Below are positions 9,857 through 18,876 of a stretch of 64,000 nt of DNA, piece after piece. The stretch lies in assembly GCF_026191635.1 (NCBI RefSeq), contig NZ_JAKRRW010000014.1, forward strand, positions 1-64,000. Direction: 5' to 3'. Below the pieces are notes generated by a model. It was not told the origin of the DNA and made no database searches. It saw only the letters and a list, made by a program, of their open reading frames with translations. The position numbers were made by a program, and so were the translations under genes. Positions within the stretch are counted from its first letter, which is position 1. Each line of letters opens with the position of its first letter. The stretch is from Photobacterium obscurum (lineage in GTDB: Bacteria > Pseudomonadota > Gammaproteobacteria > Enterobacterales > Vibrionaceae).

Positions 9857-9860
9857 CGGC

Positions 9861-9895
9861 AATAAAAACGGCTACTTCGGTAGCCGTTTTCTTTT
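9861..9895. terminator. Bidirectional terminator with a TTCG tetraloop
   Basis: An 11-bp stem AAAACGGCTAC/GTAGCCGTTTT (9865-9875, 9880-9890) capped by the stable loop TTCG, between the convergent aminotransferase and pglL genes. Confidence 0.9.
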
Positions 9896-9903
9896 GTAAT
9901 TTC

Positions 9904-11679
9904 TTATGACTTTGGTTGTCCGTCGATGTTTTTCTCAGAACGGGAAGCGGACTCTTTCAATGCCGGAATGGCTTGCGAAGAGGCAAAGTCTTGGTTGGGA
10001 AAGAGAAACTTGGCTTCTTGCCTGATCTGCTCAGCTTGTTTTTGATTGCCGAGATATTGATAGGCGGCAATGAGATTTTGGTATAGGGCTGGGCGAGGCC
10101 AACTGACGGCCTTGTTGGTTGCCCATTGAATATATTCACCCACCAGCTCACGATTATTGGTTGTTGCACCGAGCTGGAGCTGGGTCAGGTGTAGATCCCA
10201 TTCAAAGCGGTTCTTCCATGCCCAGGGGTTATTCACTTTGAGCAGGTAGTCGACATTCACAGGTTGGGTCGTTTCATACTTCGTCAGCAAGTAGCCCGAG
10301 TACAAGGCGGTTGCCATATAACTGGTGACGGCGATCGGAAGAAACAGCACGACGGCACGAATCGTCAGAACGTAGTTCACCTGCACCTTGTGATATTTTG
10401 CGGTGAGGTTATCGACCCAGTAAATCAGAATAATAAAGATCACCCAGTGGGCCAGTGAATGATAAAACGGGTATTCCAACTGGGTGTGCAAGGTAATTGG
10501 GAAAAACAGGCCGACCAGCGCCAATTGGGTTCCCTCTCGCGCTTTGCGGATCTTGAACAATACGACTGCGGCGGCAATCAGCAGTGCTGCCAGTGGCACG
10601 ATACCGCCTTCAGAGGCCCAGTAGGCCAGCTCGTTATGCGGATGGTCGAGTGCCGCGAGGCCATAAGGCTGCTCCGGGTTCGCCTGATGCCACAATGCCG
10701 TCTGGGTGATATACGCAGGCTCAAAGGTGCCATAACCATAGCCTGTCAGCGGTTCTTTCAGGAACATCCGAAAAGCTTGTGGTATATGAATCGAACGGGC
10801 ACTTTCTAAACTGACCCGTTCTTCTTTCGGTGCCCAGCCGGTAGAGCTATTCAGACTCCAGGAGACACTTAGGCCGAGTGCAATCATCAACAGCCACATC
10901 CGCCATTGCGCCTTAGCTGCGAAGCGGCGCAGGTACGGGATCATAAGCCCGACGCCAACAACCGCGCCCAGCCAGCCGGTACGGGAGCTGAGAATCACCA
11001 GCATCGGAATGGTAATGACCGGAGTCAGCAAGAGAACCAGTTGCTGCCATGACCACTTGCCGCGGTACATCGGGATCCGCGCCAGCAGGTAAGCCGACAG
11101 AACCAGGCCAGTCGCTAAAAAGCTAGCCATGACATTAGGCTGTTGGAAAATACCGTAGGGACGATTTTCTATCGTGTTATAGCCAATGGCATTGCCGGGC
11201 TCCAGCCACAGAAACTGATACCAGCCAAATAGGGTTTGGATCCAAACGGCTATCAGGATCATCCATAGCATCCGCTGGCGTTGTTTCTGGCTAAAAGAGA
11301 ACTGCTGCAGGCCGATAAAAAACAGCAATCCAGCCCAGAGCCCCAATAGCCGGTTGACGACATCCGCACCGACGGCATTGGAGTACAAGGCCGGGATCGT
11401 CAGCAAGGTACAGCAGCAAAAGAGAGCGAGGGTCAGGCGTGAATAGCGCCAGGTTTTCTGCCGGCAGATCTCCAGTAGACCAAAAGCAATGGCGAAGCTA
11501 AACGGGATCCAGCTGGTGATATTAAATGACAGTTCCAGACCGGCGCCACCAGGGTTGTGCTGGAAGTAATGCATAGCCAGCAAAAACAGCATGCCCAATG
11601 AGATAAGAAAGGGCTTTACCATTGGTTTACTGATTTTTTGTTCGGCCAGCTTGGTGCCTTGCAAATGTAACACTGTCAT
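9904..11679 (-). CDS. pglL: PglL-family O-oligosaccharyltransferase / O-antigen-ligase-like protein
   Basis: A 591-aa inner-membrane protein with around ten transmembrane segments, a large periplasmic loop (roughly residues 265-360) and a C-terminal TPR-like tail (about 480-580). The loop holds the Wzy_C-type motif HPHNEL, with His348 in HNEL, which is essential in PglL and WaaL enzymes. Such enzymes transfer lipid-linked glycans in the periplasm to Ser/Thr of proteins such as pilins, or to lipid A core. Its place a few genes before the MSHA pilus locus favours pilin glycosylation, but this is inference. ATG 11679 has only a weak GGGA ribosome site; Met21 is an alternative. Confidence 0.85.
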   Translation of the reverse strand: MTVLHLQGTKLAEQKISKPMVKPFLISLGMLFLLAMHYFQHNPGGAGLELSFNITSWIPFSFAIAFGLLEICRQKTWRYSRLTLALFCCCTLLTIPALYSNAVGADVVNRLLGLWAGLLFFIGLQQFSFSQKQRQRMLWMILIAVWIQTLFGWYQFLWLEPGNAIGYNTIENRPYGIFQQPNVMASFLATGLVLSAYLLARIPMYRGKWSWQQLVLLLTPVITIPMLVILSSRTGWLGAVVGVGLMIPYLRRFAAKAQWRMWLLMIALGLSVSWSLNSSTGWAPKEERVSLESARSIHIPQAFRMFLKEPLTGYGYGTFEPAYITQTALWHQANPEQPYGLAALDHPHNELAYWASEGGIVPLAALLIAAAVVLFKIRKAREGTQLALVGLFFPITLHTQLEYPFYHSLAHWVIFIILIYWVDNLTAKYHKVQVNYVLTIRAVVLFLPIAVTSYMATALYSGYLLTKYETTQPVNVDYLLKVNNPWAWKNRFEWDLHLTQLQLGATTNNRELVGEYIQWATNKAVSWPRPALYQNLIAAYQYLGNQKQAEQIRQEAKFLFPNQDFASSQAIPALKESASRSEKNIDGQPKS

Positions 11680-11719
11680 TGTTGTCCCGTGCCTGTTGAG
11701 CCACTCGTCAGATAATAAG

Positions 11720-11741
11720 CAGGCTGGTTTATACCAGCCTG
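11720..11741. repeat. Inverted repeat between uvrA and pglL
   Basis: A perfect 8-bp hairpin CAGGCTGG/CCAGCCTG with a 6-nt loop in the 121-bp gap after the uvrA stop. On the minus strand no T-run follows, so it is at best a weak terminator or a 3'-end stabilising stem for uvrA mRNA. Confidence 0.5.
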
Positions 11742-11800
11742 AATGCTATTTTTATACCTTGTTAGAGCGGTAAATGATAAACCGACCCTAGTATTTTGTC

Positions 11801-14635
11801 TTAACCGGAAACCGGTAGTAGCGGTTTAAGGAAGCGTGCTGTATGCGATCCTTCTATCTGCGCTACCTGTTCCGGCGTTCCTGTTGCAATGATTTCGCCA
11901 CCACCGCTTCCTCCTTCGGGCCCCAGATCAATGATCCAGTCGGCAGTCTTGATCACATCCAGATTATGCTCGATGACGACGATGGTATTGCCATGATCAC
12001 GCAGACGGTGAAGTACTGACAGTAGCTGCTGGATATCATGGAAATGCAGGCCGGTGGTCGGCTCATCCAGAATATACAGGGTTTTGCCGGTATCACGTTT
12101 GGATAGCTCGCGGGCGAGTTTTACCCGTTGTGCCTCACCGCCGGATAGCGTGGTCGCCGCTTGTCCTAGCCGGATATACGATAAGCCGACATCAATTAAT
12201 GTCTGCAATTTTCTTGCAATTGCGGGAACTGCATCAAAATATTCTCTTGCATCTTCAACGGTTAACTCCAGAACTTCGTCTATCGTTTTACCCTTGTAAC
12301 GTACTTCCAGGGTTTCACGGTTATAGCGTTTGCCCTTGCACGAGTCACAGGGAACATAGACATCTGGCAGGAAGTGCATTTCGACCTTGATCACTCCGTC
12401 ACCCTGGCAGGCTTCACAGCGTCCGCCTTTGACATTGAAGCTGAAGCGACCGGGCTTATAGCCGCGGGCACGAGACTCCTGGGTTCCGGCAAACAACTCT
12501 CGGATTGGGGTAAAGATCCCGGTATAGGTTGCCGGGTTTGAGCGTGGTGTTCGGCCTATCGGACTCTGGTCGATATCGATCACCTTATCGCAGTGCTCCA
12601 GATCCTGGATCTCGCGGTACGGGGCGGCATCACCCGAGGTTGCACCATTGAGGTGATGGTGGGCAATGCGGAAAAAGGTGTCGTTGATCAGTGTTGATTT
12701 ACCTGAGCCAGAGACACCGGTAATACAGGTAAACAGGCCGACCGGAATTTCAGCATCGACATTTTTCAGGTTGTTACCGGTTGCACCCAGTAGCTTGACG
12801 GTTTTTTCCGGGTTGAACTCGACTCGCTGTTGCGGTACGGCAATAGACTTGGTACCGCTGAGGTACTGGCCGGTCAGTGATTCTTGGGCTTCGACGATAT
12901 CTTCCAGTACACCTTCTGCGATCACCTGGCCACCGTGAACACCGGCGCCGGGACCAATATCGATGACATGGTCTGCGGTGCGGATCGCGTCTTCATCGTG
13001 CTCGACCACAATAACGGTATTACCAAGGTCACGGAGGTGAGTCAGGGTTTTCAGCAGGCGCTCGTTATCACGCTGGTGGAGGCCAATCGACGGCTCATCA
13101 AGCACATACATCACTCCAACCAGTCCGGCACCGATCTGGCTGGCAAGGCGGATACGCTGGGCTTCACCACCCGATAAGGTTTCGGCACTGCGTGACAGGT
13201 TCAGGTAGTTGAGGCCGACATTGACCAGAAAGTTCAGGCGATCACTGATTTCTTTCAGGATCTTGTCTGCGATCTGTGCGCGCTGGCCAACCAGTGACAG
13301 GTGGTTGAAGAACTCCAGCGCTTCAATGATGCTCATTTCGCTGATTTGCGGGAGGGTGGTATCGGCGATGAAGACATTGCGGGCTTCAAGGCGCAGCCGC
13401 GATCCCTGACAACTGCTGCATGGCTTGGTCGAGACAAATTTTACCAGCTCTTCGCGAACGGCATTGGATTCTGTCTCGCGGTAGCGGCGCTCCATGTTGT
13501 TGAGGATCCCCTCAAACGGGTGGCGGCGTACCGTGATATCACCACGATCATTGATGTACTTGAATTCGATTTCTTTTTTGCCGGAACCACTGAGGATCAA
13601 AGTCTGAATCTTTTTCGGTAGCTCGTTAAAGGGGGTGTCGACATCGAAACCAAAATGCTCGGCCATGGATTTGAGCATCTGGAAGTAATAGAAGTTACGC
13701 TTGTCCCAGCCGCGGATGGCTCCGCCAGCAAGGCTGAGGTCGCCATTCTGCACCACACGCTCTGGGTCAAAGTATTGCTGAACCCCTAGGCCGTCACAGG
13801 TGCCGCAGGCACCGGCCGGGTTATTGAACGAGAACAGTCTAGGCTCCAGCTCCTGCATGCTGTAGCCGCAATGCGGGCAGGCAAAGTTGGCAGAAAATAC
13901 CATCTCATCCAGCTCGCCTGCGATCATCGGGCTGATCACCACAGTACCGCCAGATAGCTCCAGTGCAGTTTCAAAGGATTCAGCCAGTCGCTGTTGGAGA
14001 TCATCACGAACTTTGAAGCGATCGACAACCACTTCAATAGTGTGTTTCTTATGCAGCTCCAGTGTCGGAGGATCAGAAAGATCACAGACCTCGCCATCGA
14101 TACGTGCCCGGATATAACCTTGTGCTGCAAGATTTGCCAGAGTTTTGACGTGCTCTCCCTTGCGCTCTTTGACAATAGGCGCCAGCAGCATCAGCTTGCT
14201 GCCTTCAGGAAGCTCTAGCACTTTATCCACCATCTGGCTGACAGTTTGGGCGGCAAGCTCAACATGGTGGGTCGGGCAGCGCGGCTCACCCACTCGGGCA
14301 TAGAGCAGGCGCAGGTAGTCATAGACTTCGGTGATCGTACCGACAGTTGAGCGAGGGTTGTGCGAGGTTGACTTCTGCTCGATAGAAATGGCCGGGGACA
14401 ATCCCTCAATATGATCGACATCCGGCTTTTCCATCAAGGACAAAAACTGCCGGGCATAGGCCGACAGGGATTCAACATAGCGACGCTGCCCTTCGGCATA
14501 CAGGGTATCGAAGGCTAGTGAGGATTTACCTGAACCAGACAGGCCGGTGATCACAATCAGCTTGTCCCGGGGGATCGTGAGGCTGATGTTCTTGAGGTTA
14601 TGGGTTCGGGCACCCCTGACTTCGATCTTATCCAT
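11801..14635 (-). CDS. uvrA: Excinuclease ABC subunit A (UvrA)
   Basis: The damage-recognition ATPase of nucleotide excision repair, acting with UvrB, UvrC and UvrD. At 944 aa it is close to the 940 of E. coli. Two ABC modules are visible: Walker [10 protein letters not shown] at 31-39 and GVSGSGKST near 640, with two LSGGEAQR signatures. Zinc fingers are formed by CPHCG...CGTCDG and CEACQGDG...CDSCKGKR. The N-terminus [14 protein letters not shown] is typical and supports ATG 14635, although the ribosome site is weak. It diverges from ssb across a LexA box, so SOS induction is expected. Confidence 0.98.
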   Translation of the reverse strand: MDKIEVRGARTHNLKNISLTIPRDKLIVITGLSGSGKSSLAFDTLYAEGQRRYVESLSAYARQFLSLMEKPDVDHIEGLSPAISIEQKSTSHNPRSTVGTITEVYDYLRLLYARVGEPRCPTHHVELAAQTVSQMVDKVLELPEGSKLMLLAPIVKERKGEHVKTLANLAAQGYIRARIDGEVCDLSDPPTLELHKKHTIEVVVDRFKVRDDLQQRLAESFETALELSGGTVVISPMIAGELDEMVFSANFACPHCGYSMQELEPRLFSFNNPAGACGTCDGLGVQQYFDPERVVQNGDLSLAGGAIRGWDKRNFYYFQMLKSMAEHFGFDVDTPFNELPKKIQTLILSGSGKKEIEFKYINDRGDITVRRHPFEGILNNMERRYRETESNAVREELVKFVSTKPCSSCQGSRLRLEARNVFIADTTLPQISEMSIIEALEFFNHLSLVGQRAQIADKILKEISDRLNFLVNVGLNYLNLSRSAETLSGGEAQRIRLASQIGAGLVGVMYVLDEPSIGLHQRDNERLLKTLTHLRDLGNTVIVVEHDEDAIRTADHVIDIGPGAGVHGGQVIAEGVLEDIVEAQESLTGQYLSGTKSIAVPQQRVEFNPEKTVKLLGATGNNLKNVDAEIPVGLFTCITGVSGSGKSTLINDTFFRIAHHHLNGATSGDAAPYREIQDLEHCDKVIDIDQSPIGRTPRSNPATYTGIFTPIRELFAGTQESRARGYKPGRFSFNVKGGRCEACQGDGVIKVEMHFLPDVYVPCDSCKGKRYNRETLEVRYKGKTIDEVLELTVEDAREYFDAVPAIARKLQTLIDVGLSYIRLGQAATTLSGGEAQRVKLARELSKRDTGKTLYILDEPTTGLHFHDIQQLLSVLHRLRDHGNTIVVIEHNLDVIKTADWIIDLGPEGGSGGGEIIATGTPEQVAQIEGSHTARFLKPLLPVSG

Positions 14636-14710
14636 AGTATGCGAGCTTTATTATATGACTGACAATTGGTTTGCATTATCGCATAGCCAGGAAATGCTTG
14701 AAAGCATGAA

Positions 14711-14726
14711 CTGTATAAAGATACAG
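14711..14726. promoter_or_regulatory. LexA (SOS) box in the uvrA-ssb divergent region
   Basis: A perfect CTGT-N8-ACAG site (CTGTATAAAGATACAG). On the minus strand TTTACC, 16 bp and TATACA form a plausible uvrA promoter whose -10 overlaps the box, the arrangement expected for LexA repression; E. coli uvrA-ssb has the same design. The other parts of the 354-bp gap 14636-14989 hold ssb promoter-like sequence (TTGACT at 14935-14940 with a poor -10) and nothing else recognised. Confidence 0.88.
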
Positions 14727-14989
14727 TATAAAGGGTAAAAATTAGACTGAGGCTGGTGGGACCGGTTAGCTCCCCTATAGCTAATATTCTCGTTTTTATG
14801 TGTCGTAACAACGGGCTCGAGACTGATGAATTTTAGCTTGAGCGAAAGCAAAGAGAAATTGCGTCAGATAACACAGTTTGAGCTCTATGCCTAAACCGTG
14901 TCTGCATGATAAACTGCGCGATTAAGTATAAACTTTGACTAAGCGGCTATTGGTAATCTGATAGTACGCAAACAGATTTGGAGTTAAGT

Positions 14990-15547
14990 ATGGCCAGTCG
15001 TGGCGTAAATAAGGTTATCTTAGTCGGTAACTTAGGTAATGACCCAGAAATCCGTTATATGCCAAGTGGTGGTGCAGTAGCAAATATTACTATTGCTACC
15101 TCTGAATCATGGCGTGATAAAGCAACTGGCGAGCAGCGTGAGAAAACTGAATGGCACCGTGTAGCGCTATTTGGCAAGCTTGCTGAAGTTGCAGGTGAAT
15201 ACCTACGTAAAGGTTCACAGGTATACATCGAAGGCCAACTACAGACACGTAAGTGGCAAGATCAGAATGGCCAGGATCGCTACACAACAGAAGTCGTGGT
15301 TCAGGGCTTCAACGGTGTTATGCAGATGCTAGGTGGCCGTCAGGGCGGTGGTCAGGGTATGGGCGCTCCAATGGGTGGCCAGCAACAGCAGCAAGGTAAC
15401 TGGGGTCAGCCTCAACAACCTGCCGCAGCGCCTCAGCAGAACTTTGCGCCTCAGCAACAATCTGCACCACAGCAGCAGGCTCCTCAGCAGCCACAGCAGC
15501 AGTACAATGAGCCACCAATGGATTTCGATGATGACATTCCGTTCTAA
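14990..15547 (+). CDS. ssb: Single-stranded DNA-binding protein Ssb
   Basis: Coats single-stranded DNA during replication, repair and recombination, and recruits partner enzymes by its tail. It has 185 aa from ATG 14990, which follows GGAG at 6-nt spacing; a TTG 12 nt upstream in frame lies inside that ribosome site. The N-terminal OB fold (about 1-110) opens with [15 protein letters not shown], the middle is a Gln/Pro-rich flexible linker (about 125-172), and the protein ends in the acidic tip DFDDDIPF used for protein contacts. It diverges from uvrA and has its own terminator. Confidence 0.98.
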   Translation: MASRGVNKVILVGNLGNDPEIRYMPSGGAVANITIATSESWRDKATGEQREKTEWHRVALFGKLAEVAGEYLRKGSQVYIEGQLQTRKWQDQNGQDRYTTEVVVQGFNGVMQMLGGRQGGGQGMGAPMGGQQQQQGNWGQPQQPAAAPQQNFAPQQQSAPQQQAPQQPQQQYNEPPMDFDDDIPF

Positions 15548-15575
15548 TTAACGAATGTTGATTTAATGTCAGAGA

Positions 15576-15603
15576 AAAGAGCAGCGCTAGTCGCTGCTTT
15601 TTT
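15576..15603. terminator. Terminator after ssb
   Basis: Stem AGCAGCG/CGCTGCT (15580-15586, 15592-15598) with a 5-nt loop followed by six T residues; the opposite strand also carries a T-rich tail and may serve the convergent LysR gene. Confidence 0.82.
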
Positions 15604-15641
15604 ATTGTCTAAGGTATTGCGGATTGAAAGTTATCTTCGAT

Positions 15642-16523
15642 TTATGCTGAGTTGGCTTTCTGTTTGATGAAATCGATGAACAGTTTGGTTTTGACATGGT
15701 TATATTCAAGCTTCGGGTAATAGGCAAAGGCGGAATTGACCGGTTGCTTCAGCTCCGGTAGCACCGATACCAGCAGGCCTTTGCTGAGCTCTCTTTTTAC
15801 CATGTTCTCGCCGGTCAGGATGATCCCCATACCAGCGACTGCTGCAGCAACCAGGGCTTCCGGGTTCTGGGTGGTAAAGTTACCGCGCAGGCGCAAGCGC
15901 AGGTTATTTTCAAAAATATGTTCCTGCTCATGGCCATGGGTGCCAAACAACAGGCAGTTATGCTGAGTAAGCTGTTCAGGCGTTTCAATCTGTGGTCTGT
16001 CTTCCAGATAAGCGGGAGAGGCATAAAAACCAGCCTGGAAGTTGAATAACCGGGTGGCAATATAGCTTGATGAGTTGAAGTCAGAGAGTTCCCGGCTGAT
16101 GAAAACATCGAGATTGAGATCGGGAAGCTGTCCTGGCGTTATAGTATGCAGCTCCACTTGAATATTGGGATAGGTTTCAATAAATTCAGCCAGATAGTGA
16201 ACCAGTAGGCGGCTGCCAGTGGCCAGTGGGGCGCCGATCCGCAATACACCGCTGACTTCGCCATAGGTCGAAGTCGTTTCAGCCAGCATCTGGTGCCAGT
16301 CTTCAAGCAGCCGGGCGCTGCGCTGATAAAACAGCTTTCCTGCGTCTGTCACTGTCAGACTTCGGGTTGTACGCTTTAATAGCTGTACCCCGAGCTGCTT
16401 TTCAAGCCAGGACAGACGCTTTGACAGGGCGGAGCTGGAAGTATTGAGTTTTGTTGCCGCCTGTGCCAAAGAGCCCTGATCGACAACGGTGACAAAGCTG
16501 GTGGTACATGTGATCCAATCCAT
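15642..16523 (-). CDS. LysR-family transcriptional regulator
   Basis: A 293-aa one-component regulator. Residues 1-60 form the winged helix-turn-helix (DQGSLAQAATKLNTSSSALSK then EKQLGVQLLKRTTR), and residues of about 90-290 form the ligand-binding domain (GVLRIGAPLATGSRLLV near its start). The closest general type is the group with a short C-terminal effector domain (AaeR/DsdC-like), but no target or ligand can be assigned. It is convergent with ssb and divergent from csrD across 254 bp, so csrD is a candidate target by position only. Confidence 0.9.
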   Translation of the reverse strand: MDWITCTTSFVTVVDQGSLAQAATKLNTSSSALSKRLSWLEKQLGVQLLKRTTRSLTVTDAGKLFYQRSARLLEDWHQMLAETTSTYGEVSGVLRIGAPLATGSRLLVHYLAEFIETYPNIQVELHTITPGQLPDLNLDVFISRELSDFNSSSYIATRLFNFQAGFYASPAYLEDRPQIETPEQLTQHNCLLFGTHGHEQEHIFENNLRLRLRGNFTTQNPEALVAAAVAGMGIILTGENMVKRELSKGLLVSVLPELKQPVNSAFAYYPKLEYNHVKTKLFIDFIKQKANSA

Positions 16524-16679
16524 ATATTTCTCTAACTCACAAGCTGTTACTGAAACCGGTACGGCGATAATAACAAACAGGGCGGCGATCTGGTTTATTG
16601 ATGGAGAGTTAATTATTGAGTTCGGTTCTAGTTAACACTTTATTAAATTGCCAACCAAAGCACTAACATTGCAGCCGAT

Positions 16680-16744
16680 GGGATGATATTTTTCAATATC
16701 AGCCCGTATGCTCCGTTGGACTGTCCCTGATCACGAGTCAGTCC
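16680..16744 (+). promoter_or_regulatory. Structured leader of csrD with GGA motifs
   Basis: Two hairpins precede csrD: GGG-A-TGATATT / AATATCA-G-CCC (16680-16690, 16695-16705; one A-G mismatch) and GGACTG/CAGTCC (16718-16723, 16739-16744). GGA-containing motifs of the CsrA type (ATGGGAT, GTTGGAC, ATTGGAT at the ribosome site, CAGGGAT after the start) lie in or near them. CsrA binding is a hypothesis; the pairing is seen directly. Confidence 0.4.
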
Positions 16745-16777
16745 AGAAATTATTTCTTCAGCAAAAATTGGATCCTT

Positions 16778-18739
16778 ATGAGAAAAGCCTCAGGGATGAA
16801 GCTAACTAACCGCTTGGTTGCCTTTGTTACGCTCATCGTTATTTGTGCCATCTTTGTGATATTTATCGGCGGAGCTGTCAGCTTTCGTAAGCTGGGACAG
16901 GACTATCTGACGCATTATCTTGACGGGATCGTCGAGGTGATTGATCAGGAACTGGCCGATCCCCAAGGATCACAGTCGTTGTCTCGCTGGCTGCCCAAGC
17001 TGCTGAAAGCCAGTAATGTCGTTGAGTTGGAGGTTGGGAGTTCGGCTGGTGTTGTCTATGCCTTTAAAGGGCTTCAGCCGGTCAATAATCCGAATATTCT
17101 GCACCAGAGCTACTACGAGCTGAACCATAACCCCGGTTTCTATATCAATTTGAAATCGATCCCTCCCTATACCACGTTTACCTATTCTATCGGTGCCATG
17201 TCATCGATAAGCCTTGCTATTGTGATCATCATTATGGGGCTGGTATGGGGCATGAATTGGCTGCGCCAGCAGCTCTATGGCTCCGAGCTACTGGAGCATC
17301 GGGGACGCTTAATTCTGGCTGGTAAGGTCGAGGATAATGCAGTGGGGGACGAGCAGGAATGGCCGGCAACAGCTAGCTTGGCACTGGATCAAATGATTGC
17401 AGAGCTCAAGGATGCTCGTCAGGAGCGAAGTCGCTTTGATACCTTTATTCGTACCCATACCTTCTTGGATCAATTAACGGGCGCAGCTAACCGGGTGCTC
17501 TTTGACAGCCGTCTGCAATCGATGGTGCAGGATCAGGAAACCCACGGGGCGGTGATCCTGATCCGGATTTCAGACTGGGATGAATTATTGGCAGAGAAAG
17601 GAAAAGATGTCGCCGATGAGCTGATCCAAGATGTCGGCATGATCCTATCGAACCAGATCCAGCGTTATCCCGATACCGTCCTTGCACGGTATTTTGATGC
17701 CGAGTTTGCCATCTTGCTGTCGCAGCAATCCGCCAAAGAGGTCAAGCTATTTACCAACCAACTGATGAATGCCTTGGAAAGGCTGGTACCGACAGCACCA
17801 TTGCAACCGGATAACTGGTGTCACTTGGGAGTGTCGTTCTGGTCTAGTGGCGAGCGCCGTGGCCGGATTATGGACGAGGCAGACATGGCGCTGCGTAGCG
17901 CCCAGCTTCAGGGCACCAATAGCTGGTACGCCTTCAAAAAAGATCAACAATGGGAGGATGCCCGAGGCAGTGTGCGCTGGCGGACTCTGCTGGATGCCGT
18001 GTTTAGCAGCGGTGGCCCAATGCTGTATCAACAGCCGGTATTGGCGCTGGATGATGAAACCATTATCCACCGCGAACTTTTGGCGCGGATCAAAGATGAA
18101 AATGGCATGATCATTAAAGCCTCTCGTTTTTTGTCGGCTGTCGAGCAAGTCGGGTTTAATTCTAGAATGGACAAGCTGGTGATTGGCCAAGCCCTGCAGT
18201 TATTAAAGGGGCAGCCGGGCAATGATACCTTGTCGGTGAACGTCAGTGTTGAGGCGCTGCTGGAGAAAGAGTTTGTCCGTTGGCTGCGTGTTGAACTGTT
18301 GCAAACCCCCCGTACGGTATTAAACCGTTTATCGTTTGAGCTTTCTGAAGGTGCGTTAGTAAAGCATCTTGATGCGATGAGGCCCATTGCACGGATGTTG
18401 GTCGGTCTCGGCTGTAAACTTGTGGTCGATCAGGCTGGCCGAACAATCGTGAGCACCCACTATATCAAGGATATCAAGGCTGACTACATTAAACTGCACC
18501 GGAGCCTGGTGCGGGAAATCGACCAGCGTCAGGAAAACCAGTTGTTTGTCAGAAGTATGCTGGGAGCTACTGCGGACTCAGATGCTCAGGTTATAGCTGT
18601 CGGTGTTGAAAATGAGAAAGAGTGGCGGGTGTTGAAGCAACTGGGAGTCCAAGGAGGGCAGGGGCGCTATTTTGCGGCAGAAGTATCCGTTGAGAGTGAG
18701 CCCAAAGAAATACATAAGAACGGTAAGTCGTTGTTCTAG
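16778..18739 (+). CDS. csrD: RNase E specificity factor CsrD (MshH)
   Basis: In E. coli CsrD targets the CsrB/CsrC small RNAs for RNase E decay, so it frees CsrA; in Vibrio the homologue heads the msh locus as mshH. The 653-aa protein has two membrane segments (about 12-35 and 145-167) around a short periplasmic part, a HAMP-like stretch, then GGDEF and EAL domains. Both are degenerate: the GGDEF site reads FDAEF (306-310) and the EAL site ELL (433-435), so neither synthesis nor breakdown of c-di-GMP is expected. The end VTGGQG-like LGVQGGQGRYFA matches CsrD. ATG 16778 has a GGA ribosome site; ATG 16796 aligns with the E. coli start and is an alternative. Confidence 0.92.
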   Translation: MRKASGMKLTNRLVAFVTLIVICAIFVIFIGGAVSFRKLGQDYLTHYLDGIVEVIDQELADPQGSQSLSRWLPKLLKASNVVELEVGSSAGVVYAFKGLQPVNNPNILHQSYYELNHNPGFYINLKSIPPYTTFTYSIGAMSSISLAIVIIIMGLVWGMNWLRQQLYGSELLEHRGRLILAGKVEDNAVGDEQEWPATASLALDQMIAELKDARQERSRFDTFIRTHTFLDQLTGAANRVLFDSRLQSMVQDQETHGAVILIRISDWDELLAEKGKDVADELIQDVGMILSNQIQRYPDTVLARYFDAEFAILLSQQSAKEVKLFTNQLMNALERLVPTAPLQPDNWCHLGVSFWSSGERRGRIMDEADMALRSAQLQGTNSWYAFKKDQQWEDARGSVRWRTLLDAVFSSGGPMLYQQPVLALDDETIIHRELLARIKDENGMIIKASRFLSAVEQVGFNSRMDKLVIGQALQLLKGQPGNDTLSVNVSVEALLEKEFVRWLRVELLQTPRTVLNRLSFELSEGALVKHLDAMRPIARMLVGLGCKLVVDQAGRTIVSTHYIKDIKADYIKLHRSLVREIDQRQENQLFVRSMLGATADSDAQVIAVGVENEKEWRVLKQLGVQGGQGRYFAAEVSVESEPKEIHKNGKSLF

Positions 18740-18789
18740 ATAATAGCGGCAGCTGACAAAAAAATACTATGTTATCAATAAAAGCTGGT

Positions 18790-18795
18790 TATAAT
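18790..18795 (+). promoter_or_regulatory. Possible -10 element of the msh operon
   Basis: A perfect TATAAT within CTGGTTATAATGG, 82 bp before mshI and after the csrD stop; no good -35 was found at 16-18 bp. A consensus TTGACA at 18806-18811 lies just downstream but lacks a -10. No terminator was seen after csrD, so read-through is also possible. Confidence 0.4.
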
Positions 18796-18876
18796 GGTCA
18801 AATTATTGACACCCTCTAGTTGTTATTTCTTTCTAGCTGCAAAATCGGCATGTTTTGTGATCAGTGTTGGAATTTC

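Noticed and set aside
17690..18079. Active diguanylate cyclase or phosphodiesterase encoded by csrD
   Set aside because: Both signature motifs are degenerate (FDAEF, ELL), as in known CsrD proteins.
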